This document shows, one piece after another, positions 32,878 through 40,659 of a DNA stretch of 40,819 nucleotides. This stretch comes from a bacterium (lineage in GTDB: Bacteria > Bacillota > Clostridia > Oscillospirales > Oscillospiraceae). Within the stretch, counting starts at the first letter, position 1, and every line of letters begins with the position of its first letter. The position numbers and the translations under genes are program-made. The notes under the pieces are model-generated. The model did no database searches. It had not been told where the DNA came from and worked only from the letters and a program-made list of their open reading frames with translations. The stretch lies in assembly GCA_004562395.1 (NCBI GenBank), contig SFQY01000047.1, positions 1-40,819 on the forward strand, written 5' to 3'.

Positions 32878-34161
32878 ATGAGTAACTATAAATTTGAGAC
32901 TTTGCAGCTTCACGTGGGCCAGGAGCAGGCCGACCCCGCCACCGATGCCCGGGCTGTCCCCATTTACCAGACCACTTCCTATGTGTTCAGAAACTCCGCC
33001 CACGCTGCTGCCCGGTTCGGCCTGGCGGATGCGGGCAATATCTACGGACGCCTGACCAACTCCACCCAGGACGTGCTGGAGAAGCGCATCGCGGCTCTGG
33101 AGGGCGGCATCGCGGCTCTGGCTACCGCCTCCGGCGCGGCAGCCATCACCTATACCATCCAGGCCCTGGCCCAGCAGGGCGACCACATTGTGGCCCAGAA
33201 GACCATCTACGGCGGCAGCTACAACCTGCTGGCCCACACCCTGCCCCAGTTCGGCGTCACCGCCACCTTCGTCAACGCCCATGACCTGGCAGAAGTGGAA
33301 GCCGCTATTCAGCCCAACACCAAGGCTGTCTATCTGGAAACCCTGGGCAACCCCAATTCCGACATTCCCGATATCGACGCCATCGCGGCCATCGCCCACA
33401 AGCACGGCCTTCCCCTGGTCATCGACAACACCTTCGGCACCCCCTACCTGATCCGCCCCATTGAACACGGCGCGGACATCGTGGTCCACTCCGCCACCAA
33501 GTTCATCGGCGGCCATGGCACCACCCTGGGCGGCATCATCGTGGACTCCGGCAAGCTCGACTGGAAGGCCAGCGGCAAGTACGCCCCCATCGCGGAGCCC
33601 AACCCCAGCTACCACGGCGTCTCCTTCGTGGACGCGGCCGGCCCCGCCGCCTTCGTCACCTACATCCGGGCCATTCTGCTCCGGGACACCGGTGCCACCA
33701 TCTCCCCCTTCAACGCCTTTCTGCTGCTGCAGGGTGTGGAGACCCTGTCCCTGCGGCTGGACCGCCACGTGGAAAACACCAAAAAGGTGGTGGAATTCCT
33801 TGCGAACCATCCCCAGGTGGAAAAGGTCAACCATCCCAGCCTGCCCGATCATCCCGATCACACCCTGTATGAGAAGTACTTCCCAAATGGCGGCGGCTCC
33901 ATCTTCACCTTTGAAATCAAGGGCGGTCAGGAAGCGGCTTGGAAGTTTATCGACAATCTGGAAATCTTCTCCCTGCTTGCCAATGTGGCGGACGTGAAGT
34001 CACTGGTCATCCACCCCGCCACCACCACACACAGCCAGCTCAGCCCGGAGGAACTGGCCGATCAGGGCATCACCCCCAGCACCATCCGCCTGTCCATCGG
34101 CACCGAACACATCGATGACATCATCACCGACCTGGAAAAGGGCTTCGCAGCAGTCAAATAA
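32878..34161 (+). CDS. O-acetylhomoserine sulfhydrylase (Cys/Met metabolism PLP enzyme)
   Basis: This 427-residue enzyme of the MetY/Met17 branch makes homocysteine from O-acetylhomoserine and sulfide, with PLP as cofactor. The opening FETLQLHVGQEQADPATDARAVPIYQTTSYVF is characteristic of this branch. The PLP lysine is K208 in SATKFIGGHGT, and SLLANVADVKSLVIHPATTTHSQL is the conserved late segment. ATG 32878 has GAGGAA 7 bases upstream; an ATG six codons before lacks support. No promoter is clear right before it, so it may depend on read-through of the leader, which would link methionine or sulfur status to its expression. Confidence 0.94.
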   Translation: MSNYKFETLQLHVGQEQADPATDARAVPIYQTTSYVFRNSAHAAARFGLADAGNIYGRLTNSTQDVLEKRIAALEGGIAALATASGAAAITYTIQALAQQGDHIVAQKTIYGGSYNLLAHTLPQFGVTATFVNAHDLAEVEAAIQPNTKAVYLETLGNPNSDIPDIDAIAAIAHKHGLPLVIDNTFGTPYLIRPIEHGADIVVHSATKFIGGHGTTLGGIIVDSGKLDWKASGKYAPIAEPNPSYHGVSFVDAAGPAAFVTYIRAILLRDTGATISPFNAFLLLQGVETLSLRLDRHVENTKKVVEFLANHPQVEKVNHPSLPDHPDHTLYEKYFPNGGGSIFTFEIKGGQEAAWKFIDNLEIFSLLANVADVKSLVIHPATTTHSQLSPEELADQGITPSTIRLSIGTEHIDDIITDLEKGFAAVK

Positions 34162-34180
34162 GCACAGCGCACCCCCTATG

Positions 34181-34228
34181 GCGGGGCGTTCCATAAACAT
34201 GGACGCCCCGCTTCTGCTGTATATTTTT
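34181..34228 (+). terminator. Terminator of the OAH sulfhydrylase gene
   Basis: GCGGGGCGT(T)CC (34181-34192) pairs with GGACGCCCCGC (34201-34211) with one bulge. The T-rich TTCTGCTGTATATTTTT follows. Confidence 0.8.
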
Positions 34229-34231
34229 CTT

Positions 34232-34416
34232 CATGCTTATCTGATCGTTTATCTTTGTTGGTTGCTGTGGCGCGGCAGCGCCCATAGCTTCCCCCGGGGG
34301 GAAGCTGGCATGAAAATCCGCTCTTCGGAACGGATTTTCATGACTGATGAGGAACGGCGATATGTTCCGAATTTATCGATCATTTACAATTCTGCTGAGT
34401 CAGCCCGATAAGCATT
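34232..34416. repeat. R2 element, copy E (short)
   Basis: The left end CATGCTTATCTGATCGTTTA and right end ATTCTGCTGAGTCAGCCCGA followed by TAAGCATTTTT match R2 ends. Inside are CTTCCCCCGGGGGGAAG, a GAAAATCCGC...GCGGATTTTC-like hairpin and GGAACGGCGATATGTTCC. Bases 34417-34604 hold no recognisable gene or signal. Confidence 0.65.
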
Positions 34417-34604
34417 TTTTCCCTTTTCCCTGACTCGGATCGGAATCATGAGGCCATTGCGGAACGGCAGTTGTTCCCTTTGGAAAAAGCACACCGGAAT
34501 CACACGAGAAAGGACCCTCTGGAAATGAAACGCAAAGCAAAGCATACACCTGCTGGATGGGGATGCTGCGAAACACCATAACCGTCACGGAATAAACCGA
34601 TATT

Positions 34605-34903
34605 GTGCTTACCGGCTTTGCTCCGCAAAGTAATAAATTGGAATTTGAAGGGGTATTCCGTAGGGCGGGGTCATGACCCCGCCGACCAGGTTCCGGTTTT
34701 GACCGAGGATCATTCAACGGAATCGCCAGAAAATAGACACGTTTCAGCGGGGGCGAGCCCCCGCCCTACGGTATGAACGAGACATTTTCTGTTCAACCAA
34801 CCGATCGGAAACTCGTAGCGGGTCGGCGGGGTCATGACCCCGCCCTACGAAACATCTCTGCAAACACCTATTTATCGGGCAGCTGAGCGAAGCCGATAAG
34901 CAC
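34605..34903. repeat. R2 element, copy F, with R1 sequences nested inside
   Basis: GTGCTTACCGGCTTTGCTC (34605-34623) and, inverted, GTGCTTATCGGCTTCGCTC (34903-34885) form 19-bp ends with 2 mismatches. Inside are three R1 cores: 34664-34683 (exact, left type), 34746-34765 (variant, right type) and 34825-34844 (exact, right type). One R1 therefore inserted here, and a further R1 end is also present. Bases 34904-35096 hold only the lacZ upstream region; a TGCGGCAGC/GCTGCCGC hairpin lies near 35011-35040. Confidence 0.75.
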
Positions 34904-35096
34904 ATACAACAAGGACCGGAAAACAAGGGCAAAACCATTGTTGCCCTCCTGCCGGATACCGGCGTCCGGTGCGGACAAATCATGAACGGAACAGAAAAAC
35001 CGCCTGAAGCTTCGGGGCTGCCGCGTTTTGCGGCAGCTCTTTTTCTTACGTGCCGGAGAGAAATTTCCGGAATGGGAAATGTTTTCAAAAAGGTCT

Positions 35097-35126
35097 TGCC
35101 TTTCCCCGGGGGTTTCCTGTAAAATA
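35097..35126 (+). promoter_or_regulatory. Promoter of lacZ
   Basis: TTGCCT (35097-35102), an 18-bp spacer and TAAAAT (35121-35126). I see no clear CcpA or LacI operator overlapping it. Confidence 0.55.
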
Positions 35127-35173
35127 CACGCAGAAACGTTAGGCAACTTTGAACAACAGGAGGAGAATACACC

Positions 35174-37945
35174 ATGCAGGCAAATATCCAATGGCTGACC
35201 GATCCGGAGGTATTCCGGGTGAACCGGCTGGACGCCCATTCCGACCACGTCTGTTATGCCTCTGCCCGGGAGCTTGCCCAAGGGGAAACCTCTCTGCGCC
35301 AATCCCTTGATGGCCAGTGGCGGTTTGCCTGGAGCCCCTGTCCGGCCCGGCGGCCTGCCGCCTTCTGGCAGGAGGACTTTGACGATTCCGCCTTCGGAAC
35401 CATTCAGGTCCCGGGGCACATGGAGCTGCAGGGCTTCGGCCAGATCCAGTATATCAACACCCTCTACCCCTGGGACGGCCACGCGGAGCTGCGGCCTCCC
35501 CAGATCGACTGGGAGCATACCGCCGTGGGCAGCTATGTCCGCCGGTTTGACCTTGCCCCCGGTCTTTTGGGAAAGCGGATCTGCGTATCCTTCCAGGGCG
35601 TGGAGCAGGCATTCTACCTCTGGTGCAACGGACACTTTGTGGGGTACGCCGAGGACAGCTTCACCCCTTCGGATTTTGATCTGACGCCCTATGTCCTGGA
35701 AACCGGCAACCGCCTGTGTGTGGAGGTCTACCAGCACAGCAGCGCCGGATGGCTGGAGGATCAGGACTTTTTCCGCTTCAGCGGTATCTTCCGGTCCGTG
35801 TACCTCTATGCCAAGCCGGAGGTCCACCTGGAGGACCTGTGGCTTCAGGCGGGGCTGGCCCAGGACAATACCACCGGTACGCTGACCCTTCGCCTGCTGC
35901 TCAGCGGCGCGGAGGAAGGGGCCGGGGTTTGCTGCGCAATCCGGCATCCGGCCCGGGGAACCCTGTGGGAGGGGACCCCGGAGCTGCGCCGGGAAGGGGC
36001 GTACCTGTTCAGCCGGGAGCTGCGGTTCGGGAACACTCTGCCCTGGTGCCACGAAACCCCGGAGCTGTATCAGGTAACCCTGACCCTTCTGAATGCCGCC
36101 GGGGAAGCGGTGGAAGTCATTCCCTACGAGATCGGCTTCCGCCGGTTTGAATTGAAGGACGGTCTGATGCTGCTCAACGGGAAGCGGCTGGTCCTTCGGG
36201 GGGTAAACCGCCACGAATGGAATCCCAGAACCGGCCGGGCCATCGGTATGGAGGACATGCGCCGGGCCATGGACACCTTCCTGCGCAGCAATATCAACGC
36301 CGTCCGCACCTGCCACTATCCCAACCAGACCCCCTGGTACCATATGTGCGACCGCAGCGGCATCTACATGATGGACGAAACGAACCTGGAAAGCCACGGC
36401 TCCTGGCAGAAGCTGGGCCGCATCGACCCGGAAGGGAACGTCCCCGGCAGCCTGCCCCAGTGGAAGGAATGCGTACTGGACCGGGCCAGGTCCATGTTTG
36501 AGCGGGATAAGAACCATGTCTCCATCCTGTTCTGGTCCTGCGGCAACGAATCCTACGCCGGAGCCGATATTCTGGCCATGGCGGACTGGTTCCGGGCTCA
36601 GGATCCGGGCCGCCTGGTCCATTACGAGGGGGTGGTCCACAACCGGGAATTTGACAACGCCTCGGATGTGGAGAGCCGGATGTACGCCGCCCCGCCGGCC
36701 ATTCGGGAATATCTGGAAAGGGATCCCAAAAAGCCCTTCCTCCTGTGCGAATACATGCACGACATGGGCAACTCCATCGGGGGCATGGAGAGCTATATCC
36801 GTCTGGAGGAGGAATACCCCCGGTATCAGGGGGGCTTCATCTGGGACTACATGGATCAGGCTCTGTGGCACAAAATCGCCCTGGGCCAGGAGGTCCTGGG
36901 CTACGGCGGCGACTTTGCAGACCGTCAGAGCGATTATGCCTTCAGCGGAAACGGCATCGTCTTTGCCGACGGAACGGAAAAGCCCGCCATGCAGGAGGTC
37001 CGCTACTGGTATGCCCCGGCGGAGGAACGGGCCGCCTGGGACGCGGCGAACAAAGCCGCGGCAGACCGGTTCCGGCCCCTTCCGGACCGGGAGGCAGCTC
37101 CCCTGACCACCGTCCACGGCGACGGCGCCCTGGGTGTCCGGGGAGATGGCTTTGAGGTCCTGTTCTCCTATGTGGAGGGCGGCCCGGTGTCCCTGAAGAC
37201 AGGCGGCCGGGAATGGCTGTGGCGTGCTCCCCGGCCCGCGTACTGGCGGGCCCCCACGGAGAACGATCTGGGCAACGGCTTCGCGGCAGGAAGCTCTCTT
37301 TGGGCGGCGGTGGACAGCTGGCAGAAATGCGGCGATATCCAGATCCTGGCCGACGGTGAAAACGCCGTCTCCATCCGCTATACCTTCACCGCCCCCGCCA
37401 TGCCGGGGCTGAAAACCCAGGTCACCTACACCCTGAAAAGCAGCGGCTGTCTGGATGTGGATGTCCACTACTTCGGCGGGGAGAACCGTCCCCAGCTGCC
37501 CCTGTTCGGCCTGCGGTTCGCGACACCCTCGCCGGTGGAGCAGGTGGAGTGGACCGGCCTTTCCGGGGAGACCTATCCGGACCGCCGGAAGGGCGGCCGC
37601 TTCGGCACCCACAGAGAAAGCCCCCACATTCCCGGCTATCTGGTGCCCCAGGAATGCGGAAACCATATGGACACCCGTCAGACCAGGCTCCGGACCGGCG
37701 GCAGCGACCTGGTGCTGGAAATGACCGACAGGCCTTACGCCTTCTCCGCCATTCCCTACACCCCCCAGCAGCTCAGCGAAGCGTACCATACCTGGGAGCT
37801 TCCCGCCCCCTGCCGGACGGTGGTCACGGTCTGCGGCGCCATGCGGGGCGTCGGCGGCATCGACAGCTGGGGCAGCGACGTGGAGGAGGCCTACCATGTC
37901 CTCCCGGACCGGGATATCCGCTTCTCCTTCCGGATCCGGCTGTAA
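35174..37945 (+). CDS. lacZ: GH2 beta-galactosidase (LacZ-like), compact form
   Basis: This 923-residue enzyme should hydrolyse lactose and other beta-galactosides. The order is sugar-binding domain (to about 205), immunoglobulin-like domain (about 210-325), TIM barrel (about 326-610) and a C-terminal beta-sandwich (about 660-920). The acid/base is E459 in SCGNES, the nucleophile E526 in LLCEYMHDMGNS, and NRHEWNPRTG is the conserved barrel entry. E. coli LacZ has 1023 residues. About 70 are missing here between PAMQEVRYWYAP and the RAPTENDLGNG region, where the fourth domain would be. No signal peptide, so cytosolic. GGAGGAG precedes the ATG. No lactose transporter or regulator lies beside it. 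Confidence 0.95.
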   Translation: MQANIQWLTDPEVFRVNRLDAHSDHVCYASARELAQGETSLRQSLDGQWRFAWSPCPARRPAAFWQEDFDDSAFGTIQVPGHMELQGFGQIQYINTLYPWDGHAELRPPQIDWEHTAVGSYVRRFDLAPGLLGKRICVSFQGVEQAFYLWCNGHFVGYAEDSFTPSDFDLTPYVLETGNRLCVEVYQHSSAGWLEDQDFFRFSGIFRSVYLYAKPEVHLEDLWLQAGLAQDNTTGTLTLRLLLSGAEEGAGVCCAIRHPARGTLWEGTPELRREGAYLFSRELRFGNTLPWCHETPELYQVTLTLLNAAGEAVEVIPYEIGFRRFELKDGLMLLNGKRLVLRGVNRHEWNPRTGRAIGMEDMRRAMDTFLRSNINAVRTCHYPNQTPWYHMCDRSGIYMMDETNLESHGSWQKLGRIDPEGNVPGSLPQWKECVLDRARSMFERDKNHVSILFWSCGNESYAGADILAMADWFRAQDPGRLVHYEGVVHNREFDNASDVESRMYAAPPAIREYLERDPKKPFLLCEYMHDMGNSIGGMESYIRLEEEYPRYQGGFIWDYMDQALWHKIALGQEVLGYGGDFADRQSDYAFSGNGIVFADGTEKPAMQEVRYWYAPAEERAAWDAANKAAADRFRPLPDREAAPLTTVHGDGALGVRGDGFEVLFSYVEGGPVSLKTGGREWLWRAPRPAYWRAPTENDLGNGFAAGSSLWAAVDSWQKCGDIQILADGENAVSIRYTFTAPAMPGLKTQVTYTLKSSGCLDVDVHYFGGENRPQLPLFGLRFATPSPVEQVEWTGLSGETYPDRRKGGRFGTHRESPHIPGYLVPQECGNHMDTRQTRLRTGGSDLVLEMTDRPYAFSAIPYTPQQLSEAYHTWELPAPCRTVVTVCGAMRGVGGIDSWGSDVEEAYHVLPDRDIRFSFRIRL

Positions 37946-37955
37946 CATTATTTAA

Positions 37956-38433
37956 GTGCCTATCGCCTTTACTCCGCTGCCCGATAAATTGGTGTTTGCA
38001 GGGATACCGGGACGCAAGACCTTCCCCCGGGGGGAAGGTGCCCCAGTGCGCACACTGGGGCGGATGAGGAACGGCGATATGTTCCATATTTGTATGCACT
38101 TCGTTAAAAAGGTACATTGGAAAAGTCTGTACCGTTTGAATTGACTGCGTTGAGAATGGGAATGTGTCGCCATTCCTCATCCACCGCTTCGCGGTCCCCC
38201 TTCCCCCCGGGGGAAGGTATTGCGTTCCCTTGGCTCCCCCCTTGGGGGAGCTGGCAAAAATCTTTGATTTTTGACTGAGGGGGTGACCCGAAGGTTATGC
38301 TTCTACCCAACGACACCCTCTCCGTCAGCCCCCTTGGGGCTGCCACCTCCCCCAGTGGGGGAGGCAAGGGCGCTGTCGCGCCGCACCCTACAAATTCCAA
38401 TTGATCGGACAGCTGAGCAAAGCCGAAAAGCAC
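37956..38433. repeat. R2 element, copy C, with a nested insert
   Basis: Ends GTGCCTATCGCCTTTACTCC and (inverted) GTGCTTTTCGGCTTTGCTCA match copy A, and the order of modules is the same. About 165 bases at 38229-38391 are extra relative to copy A. They hold GGCTCCCCCCTTGGGGGAGC and CACCTCCCCCAGTGGGGGAG hairpins, related in style to the module at 17315-17362. The extra block lies between TTGCGTTCC and CAAATTCC, so it may be an insertion of another repeat. Confidence 0.75.
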
Positions 38434-38475
38434 ATTTTGAAAAACCAGCGTCATCCCCCCTTGACAAATCCTGCG

Positions 38476-38539
38476 AAAAAAACTGTCACTGTCAGCCCTT
38501 GCGCGGCGTGCGCATATCGCTGACAGTGACAGTTTTTTT
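38476..38539. terminator. Strong bidirectional terminator
   Basis: A 21-bp perfect stem (38476-38496 with 38519-38539) contains ACTGTCACTGTCAGC and its complement, with seven A at one end and seven T at the other. It gives U-runs on both strands and separates lacZ from the convergent lepB unit. Confidence 0.92.
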
Positions 38540-38566
38540 CCTTTGTGTACCCTTGGCCAGGGGGCA

Positions 38567-39157
38567 TTAGTTCACCGCTCCGAACTGCTGCAATGGCCAG
38601 ACCCGGAACACGATCTTTCCCACGATCTGTTCTTCCGAAACGCAGCCCACGTTGGTGTTTCGGGAATCCACCGAGGTGGAGCGGTGGTCGCCCATGCAGA
38701 AGAACCGGTTGTCCGGCACCTGATAGGGAAGCTCAATATCGCAGTCTCCCAGGGCCTTTTCCGTCAGATAGGGCTCGGAGAGCTCCTTGCCGTCCACATA
38801 TACCGTTCCGTCCTCATCGATGTCCACCCACTGGCCGGGTCCCGCGATGCAGCGCTTGACCAGGATCTTATTTCCCAGATAGAAGGCCACCAGGTCACCC
38901 GGCTCAAAATCCGAGCCCTTCACGGAGACCACGATCTCCCCTTCCCCAAGGGTCGGCGTCATGGACGCCCCGTAGATCTGCAGCACGGGCATCCAGATGG
39001 TGGCCACCAGCACCGCCGCGGCAGCGACGATCACCAGGGTATAGACAGTGCTGAAAAATACACTTTTAAAGCGGCTGTTGTAGGTCTCCCGGTTCAGCTC
39101 CGCCTTCAGCTGGTCCACAGTGGGCATATCCCGGCGCCGATTCTGTTTGGGTTTCAT
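38567..39157 (-). CDS. lepB: Signal peptidase I
   Basis: This 196-residue enzyme cleaves signal peptides from secreted proteins at the outer face of the membrane. One N-terminal transmembrane helix (about 35-58) is followed by the catalytic Ser S65 in YGASMTPTL and Lys K101 in ILVKRCIAGPG. GDHRSTSVDSRN (about 156-167) is the conserved box E. I chose ATG 39157, 4 bases after the upstream stop, with GGAAGG upstream; ATG 39127 is possible. It is probably translationally coupled to the coiled-coil gene. Confidence 0.94.
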   Translation of the reverse strand: MKPKQNRRRDMPTVDQLKAELNRETYNSRFKSVFFSTVYTLVIVAAAAVLVATIWMPVLQIYGASMTPTLGEGEIVVSVKGSDFEPGDLVAFYLGNKILVKRCIAGPGQWVDIDEDGTVYVDGKELSEPYLTEKALGDCDIELPYQVPDNRFFCMGDHRSTSVDSRNTNVGCVSEEQIVGKIVFRVWPLQQFGAVN

Positions 39158-39161
39158 ACCA

Positions 39162-39419
39162 TCAGTTTCCTTCCTTCGCCATCCGGCGGACATTTTCCAG
39201 ATACTGCTTCGCGGCCCGGTCTGCCGCTTCAAACACTCCGTTGAGCTGCAGGGCGGCTTCGGCCATGGTGCCGGCCTGCTCCAGGATGATCTGCCGGTTC
39301 TGCAGCTCCATCTCCGCCTTTTCCAGGCTGCTGCGCAGCTTTTCGTTTTCCTCCAGCTGCTCGATCAGGATCGTCAGAAGCTCTCTGCGGCTGAGACGGC
39401 GAAGTTCTCTGTTGGTCAT
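39162..39419 (-). CDS. Small coiled-coil protein upstream of lepB
   Basis: This 85-residue protein begins MTNRELRRLSRRELLTILIEQ and continues as a heptad-rich helix (about 20-50), then AGTMAEAALQLNGVFEAADRAAKQYLENVR. Proteins with this LSRRELL...LNGVFEAA pattern are common in Clostridia, but I know no function. No membrane helix or cysteine. GGAGG lies 8 bases before ATG 39419; the frame is open further upstream without a better start. Its fixed place before lepB suggests a link to the cell envelope or secretion, but that is inference. Confidence 0.82.
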   Translation of the reverse strand: MTNRELRRLSRRELLTILIEQLEENEKLRSSLEKAEMELQNRQIILEQAGTMAEAALQLNGVFEAADRAAKQYLENVRRMAKEGN

Positions 39420-39475
39420 TGTATTTCCCTCCATATTCCCTGAGAAGGCCGTAGCCCCTTCATGGACTGTGTTTC

Positions 39476-39485
39476 GAAACGTTTC
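39476..39485. promoter_or_regulatory. Possible CcpA-like palindrome upstream of the lepB unit
   Basis: GAAACGTTTC is a perfect palindrome. On the minus strand TGGAAACGTTTCGA differs from the cre consensus TGNAANCGNNNNCA at one position. It lies about 57 bases before the coiled-coil gene. A LacI-type operator is equally possible. Confidence 0.3.
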
Positions 39486-39514
39486 CAAACGCGGGTATAA
39501 AATACTTCTGAATG

Positions 39515-39733
39515 AAATGCTTATCGGCCTGACTCAGTAGATTTGTAACGGATCGTTTATGTTTGCACCCACTGTAGGGCGGGGGCTCGCCCCCGCCGAC
39601 GCACCTATGGTTTCAAACATTTGCGTCTATTCTGCCAGGCTGCGTTTCCAACCTGTTCGGCGGGGACATGACCCCGCCCTACGGATAGTGCAAACATAAA
39701 CGATCCTTTCGCCGCGTTAAGCCGGGAAGCATT
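39515..39733. repeat. R2-ended element carrying a nested R1 (127-bp type)
   Basis: Left AAATGCTTATCGGCCTGACT and right (inverted) AAATGCTTCCCGGCTTAACG are R2 ends. Next come GGATCGTTTATGTTTGCAC (39550-39568) and its exact inverse (39688-39706). Inside is a 127-bp R1 (39565-39691) with variant cores at 39578-39597 and 39659-39678. Bases 39734-39873 hold no gene. Confidence 0.78.
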
Positions 39734-39873
39734 TCCTTCTATTTAAAGTATATCACCGCGAGCCATTTTTTCAAGTAGAAAAACGGAAAAACCCATAAGA
39801 ATCACTTAAAAAAATCCAGTTTCCCATCCATCCCTTCCCGTCAGTCCTTTTTCCATTCTTTTTCAGAAATCCC

Positions 39874-39902
39874 TTGACAGGAGGCGCTTTCGGTGTTATA
39901 AT
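39874..39902 (+). promoter_or_regulatory. Consensus promoter of the tRNA pair
   Basis: TTGACA (39874-39879), a 17-bp spacer and TATAAT (39897-39902): a full consensus match, as is common for stable RNA genes. Confidence 0.92.
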
Positions 39903-39939
39903 ACGCCTCGTGGTGATTCGGTTCACCCGTGATTTGAAT

Positions 39940-40016
39940 GGGCCTTTAGCTCAGTTGGTCAGAGCCTCCGGCTCATAACCGGATAGTCCCGGGTTCGAAT
40001 CCCTGAAGGCCCACCA
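39940..40016 (+). tRNA. tRNA with CAT anticodon (tRNA-Met, elongator type)
   Basis: This 77-base cloverleaf has acceptor stem GGGCCTT/AAGGCCC, D-arm GCTC/GAGC, anticodon stem TCCGG/CCGGA and loop CTCATAA (anticodon CAT, 39974-39976). GGTTCGAAT forms the T-loop region, and CCA is encoded. The first base pair is G-C, so it is not the initiator, which has an unpaired first position. A lysidine-modified tRNA-Ile(CAT) cannot be excluded by sequence reading. Confidence 0.93.
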
Positions 40017-40045
40017 GTTTTTTCAGGCCTTCGCCTTTTTCATAT

Positions 40046-40120
<75 letters not shown>

Positions 40121-40121
<1 letters not shown>

Positions 40122-40154
40122 AAAATCCCGAACGCTTTCGCGTTCGGGATTTTT
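40121..40154 (+). terminator. Terminator of the tRNA pair
   Basis: AAAAATCCCGAACGC (40121-40135) pairs perfectly with GCGTTCGGGATTTTT (40140-40154) around a TTTC loop, ending in five T. Confidence 0.92.
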
Positions 40155-40172
40155 AGATATTCACTCTTCACG

Positions 40173-40400
40173 GTAACTATTCAGTCGTGGTAGAGAGTTT
40201 CACGTAAATGATCGTTTATGTTTGCACTCACTGTAGGGCGGGGGCTTGCCCCCGCCGACGCACCTATGGTCATACATATTTGCGTTTGACGCGGCAGATT
40301 GCGTATCTCACCTGCCCGGCGGGGGCAAGCCCCCGCCCTACGTTGGGTGCGGCGATAAACAATCATTTATATGAGAAATCTCGGGTATGACTGAATAGTT
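40173..40400. repeat. R3-ended element carrying a nested R1 (127-bp type)
   Basis: AACTATTCAGTC near 40175 and its inverse GACTGAATAGTT (40389-40400) are the R3 ends. GTAAATGATCGTTTATG and AAACAATCATTTAT form a second inner inverted repeat, and a 127-bp R1 (40224-40350) lies in the centre, with GGGGGCTTGCCCCC and GGGGGCAAGCCCCC cores. Its interior matches the R1 at 39565-39691. Bases 40401-40532 hold no gene. Confidence 0.75.
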
Positions 40401-40532
40401 CATGATTCCCTTTTCCTTGTCTCGTTGACGGCATTGCCTCCGAGGGTTTTCGGGGGGCGATCGGGTTTTTTCTTCGGCGGCGTGGGGGGGAGCGGAGGGA
40501 TTTTGGGAATTTCTGGGATCTGCCGCGAAAAA

Positions 40533-40562
40533 ACTACCCGAAAAAAAGTGTTTTCGGGTAGT
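40533..40562. terminator. Hairpin before the last gene (terminator orientation on the minus strand)
   Basis: ACTACCCGAAAA (40533-40544) pairs perfectly with TTTTCGGGTAGT (40551-40562). On the minus strand TTTTTTCGCGG would follow, as in a terminator; on the plus strand there is no U-run. No minus-strand gene is seen to its right within the window. Confidence 0.5.
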
Positions 40563-40589
40563 GCAAAAATGCGGAAGCTATGTTATACT
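40561..40589 (+). promoter_or_regulatory. Weak candidate promoter of the last gene
   Basis: GTGCAA (40561-40566), a 17-bp spacer and TATACT (40584-40589). The -35 is poor and overlaps the end of the hairpin, so an activator may be needed. The leader is about 64 bases. Confidence 0.4.
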
Positions 40590-40659
40590 GACATGGACAG
40601 TATTTTGGAAGGGCTGTGCCCGGTCCCGAACCCCGAGAGGGAACAAAGGAGGAAACCAT

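Noticed and set aside
34868..37948. A 1026-codon open frame antisense to lacZ
   Set aside because: The sense strand encodes an intact GH2 enzyme with both catalytic residues. The antisense protein has no domain and typical shadow composition.
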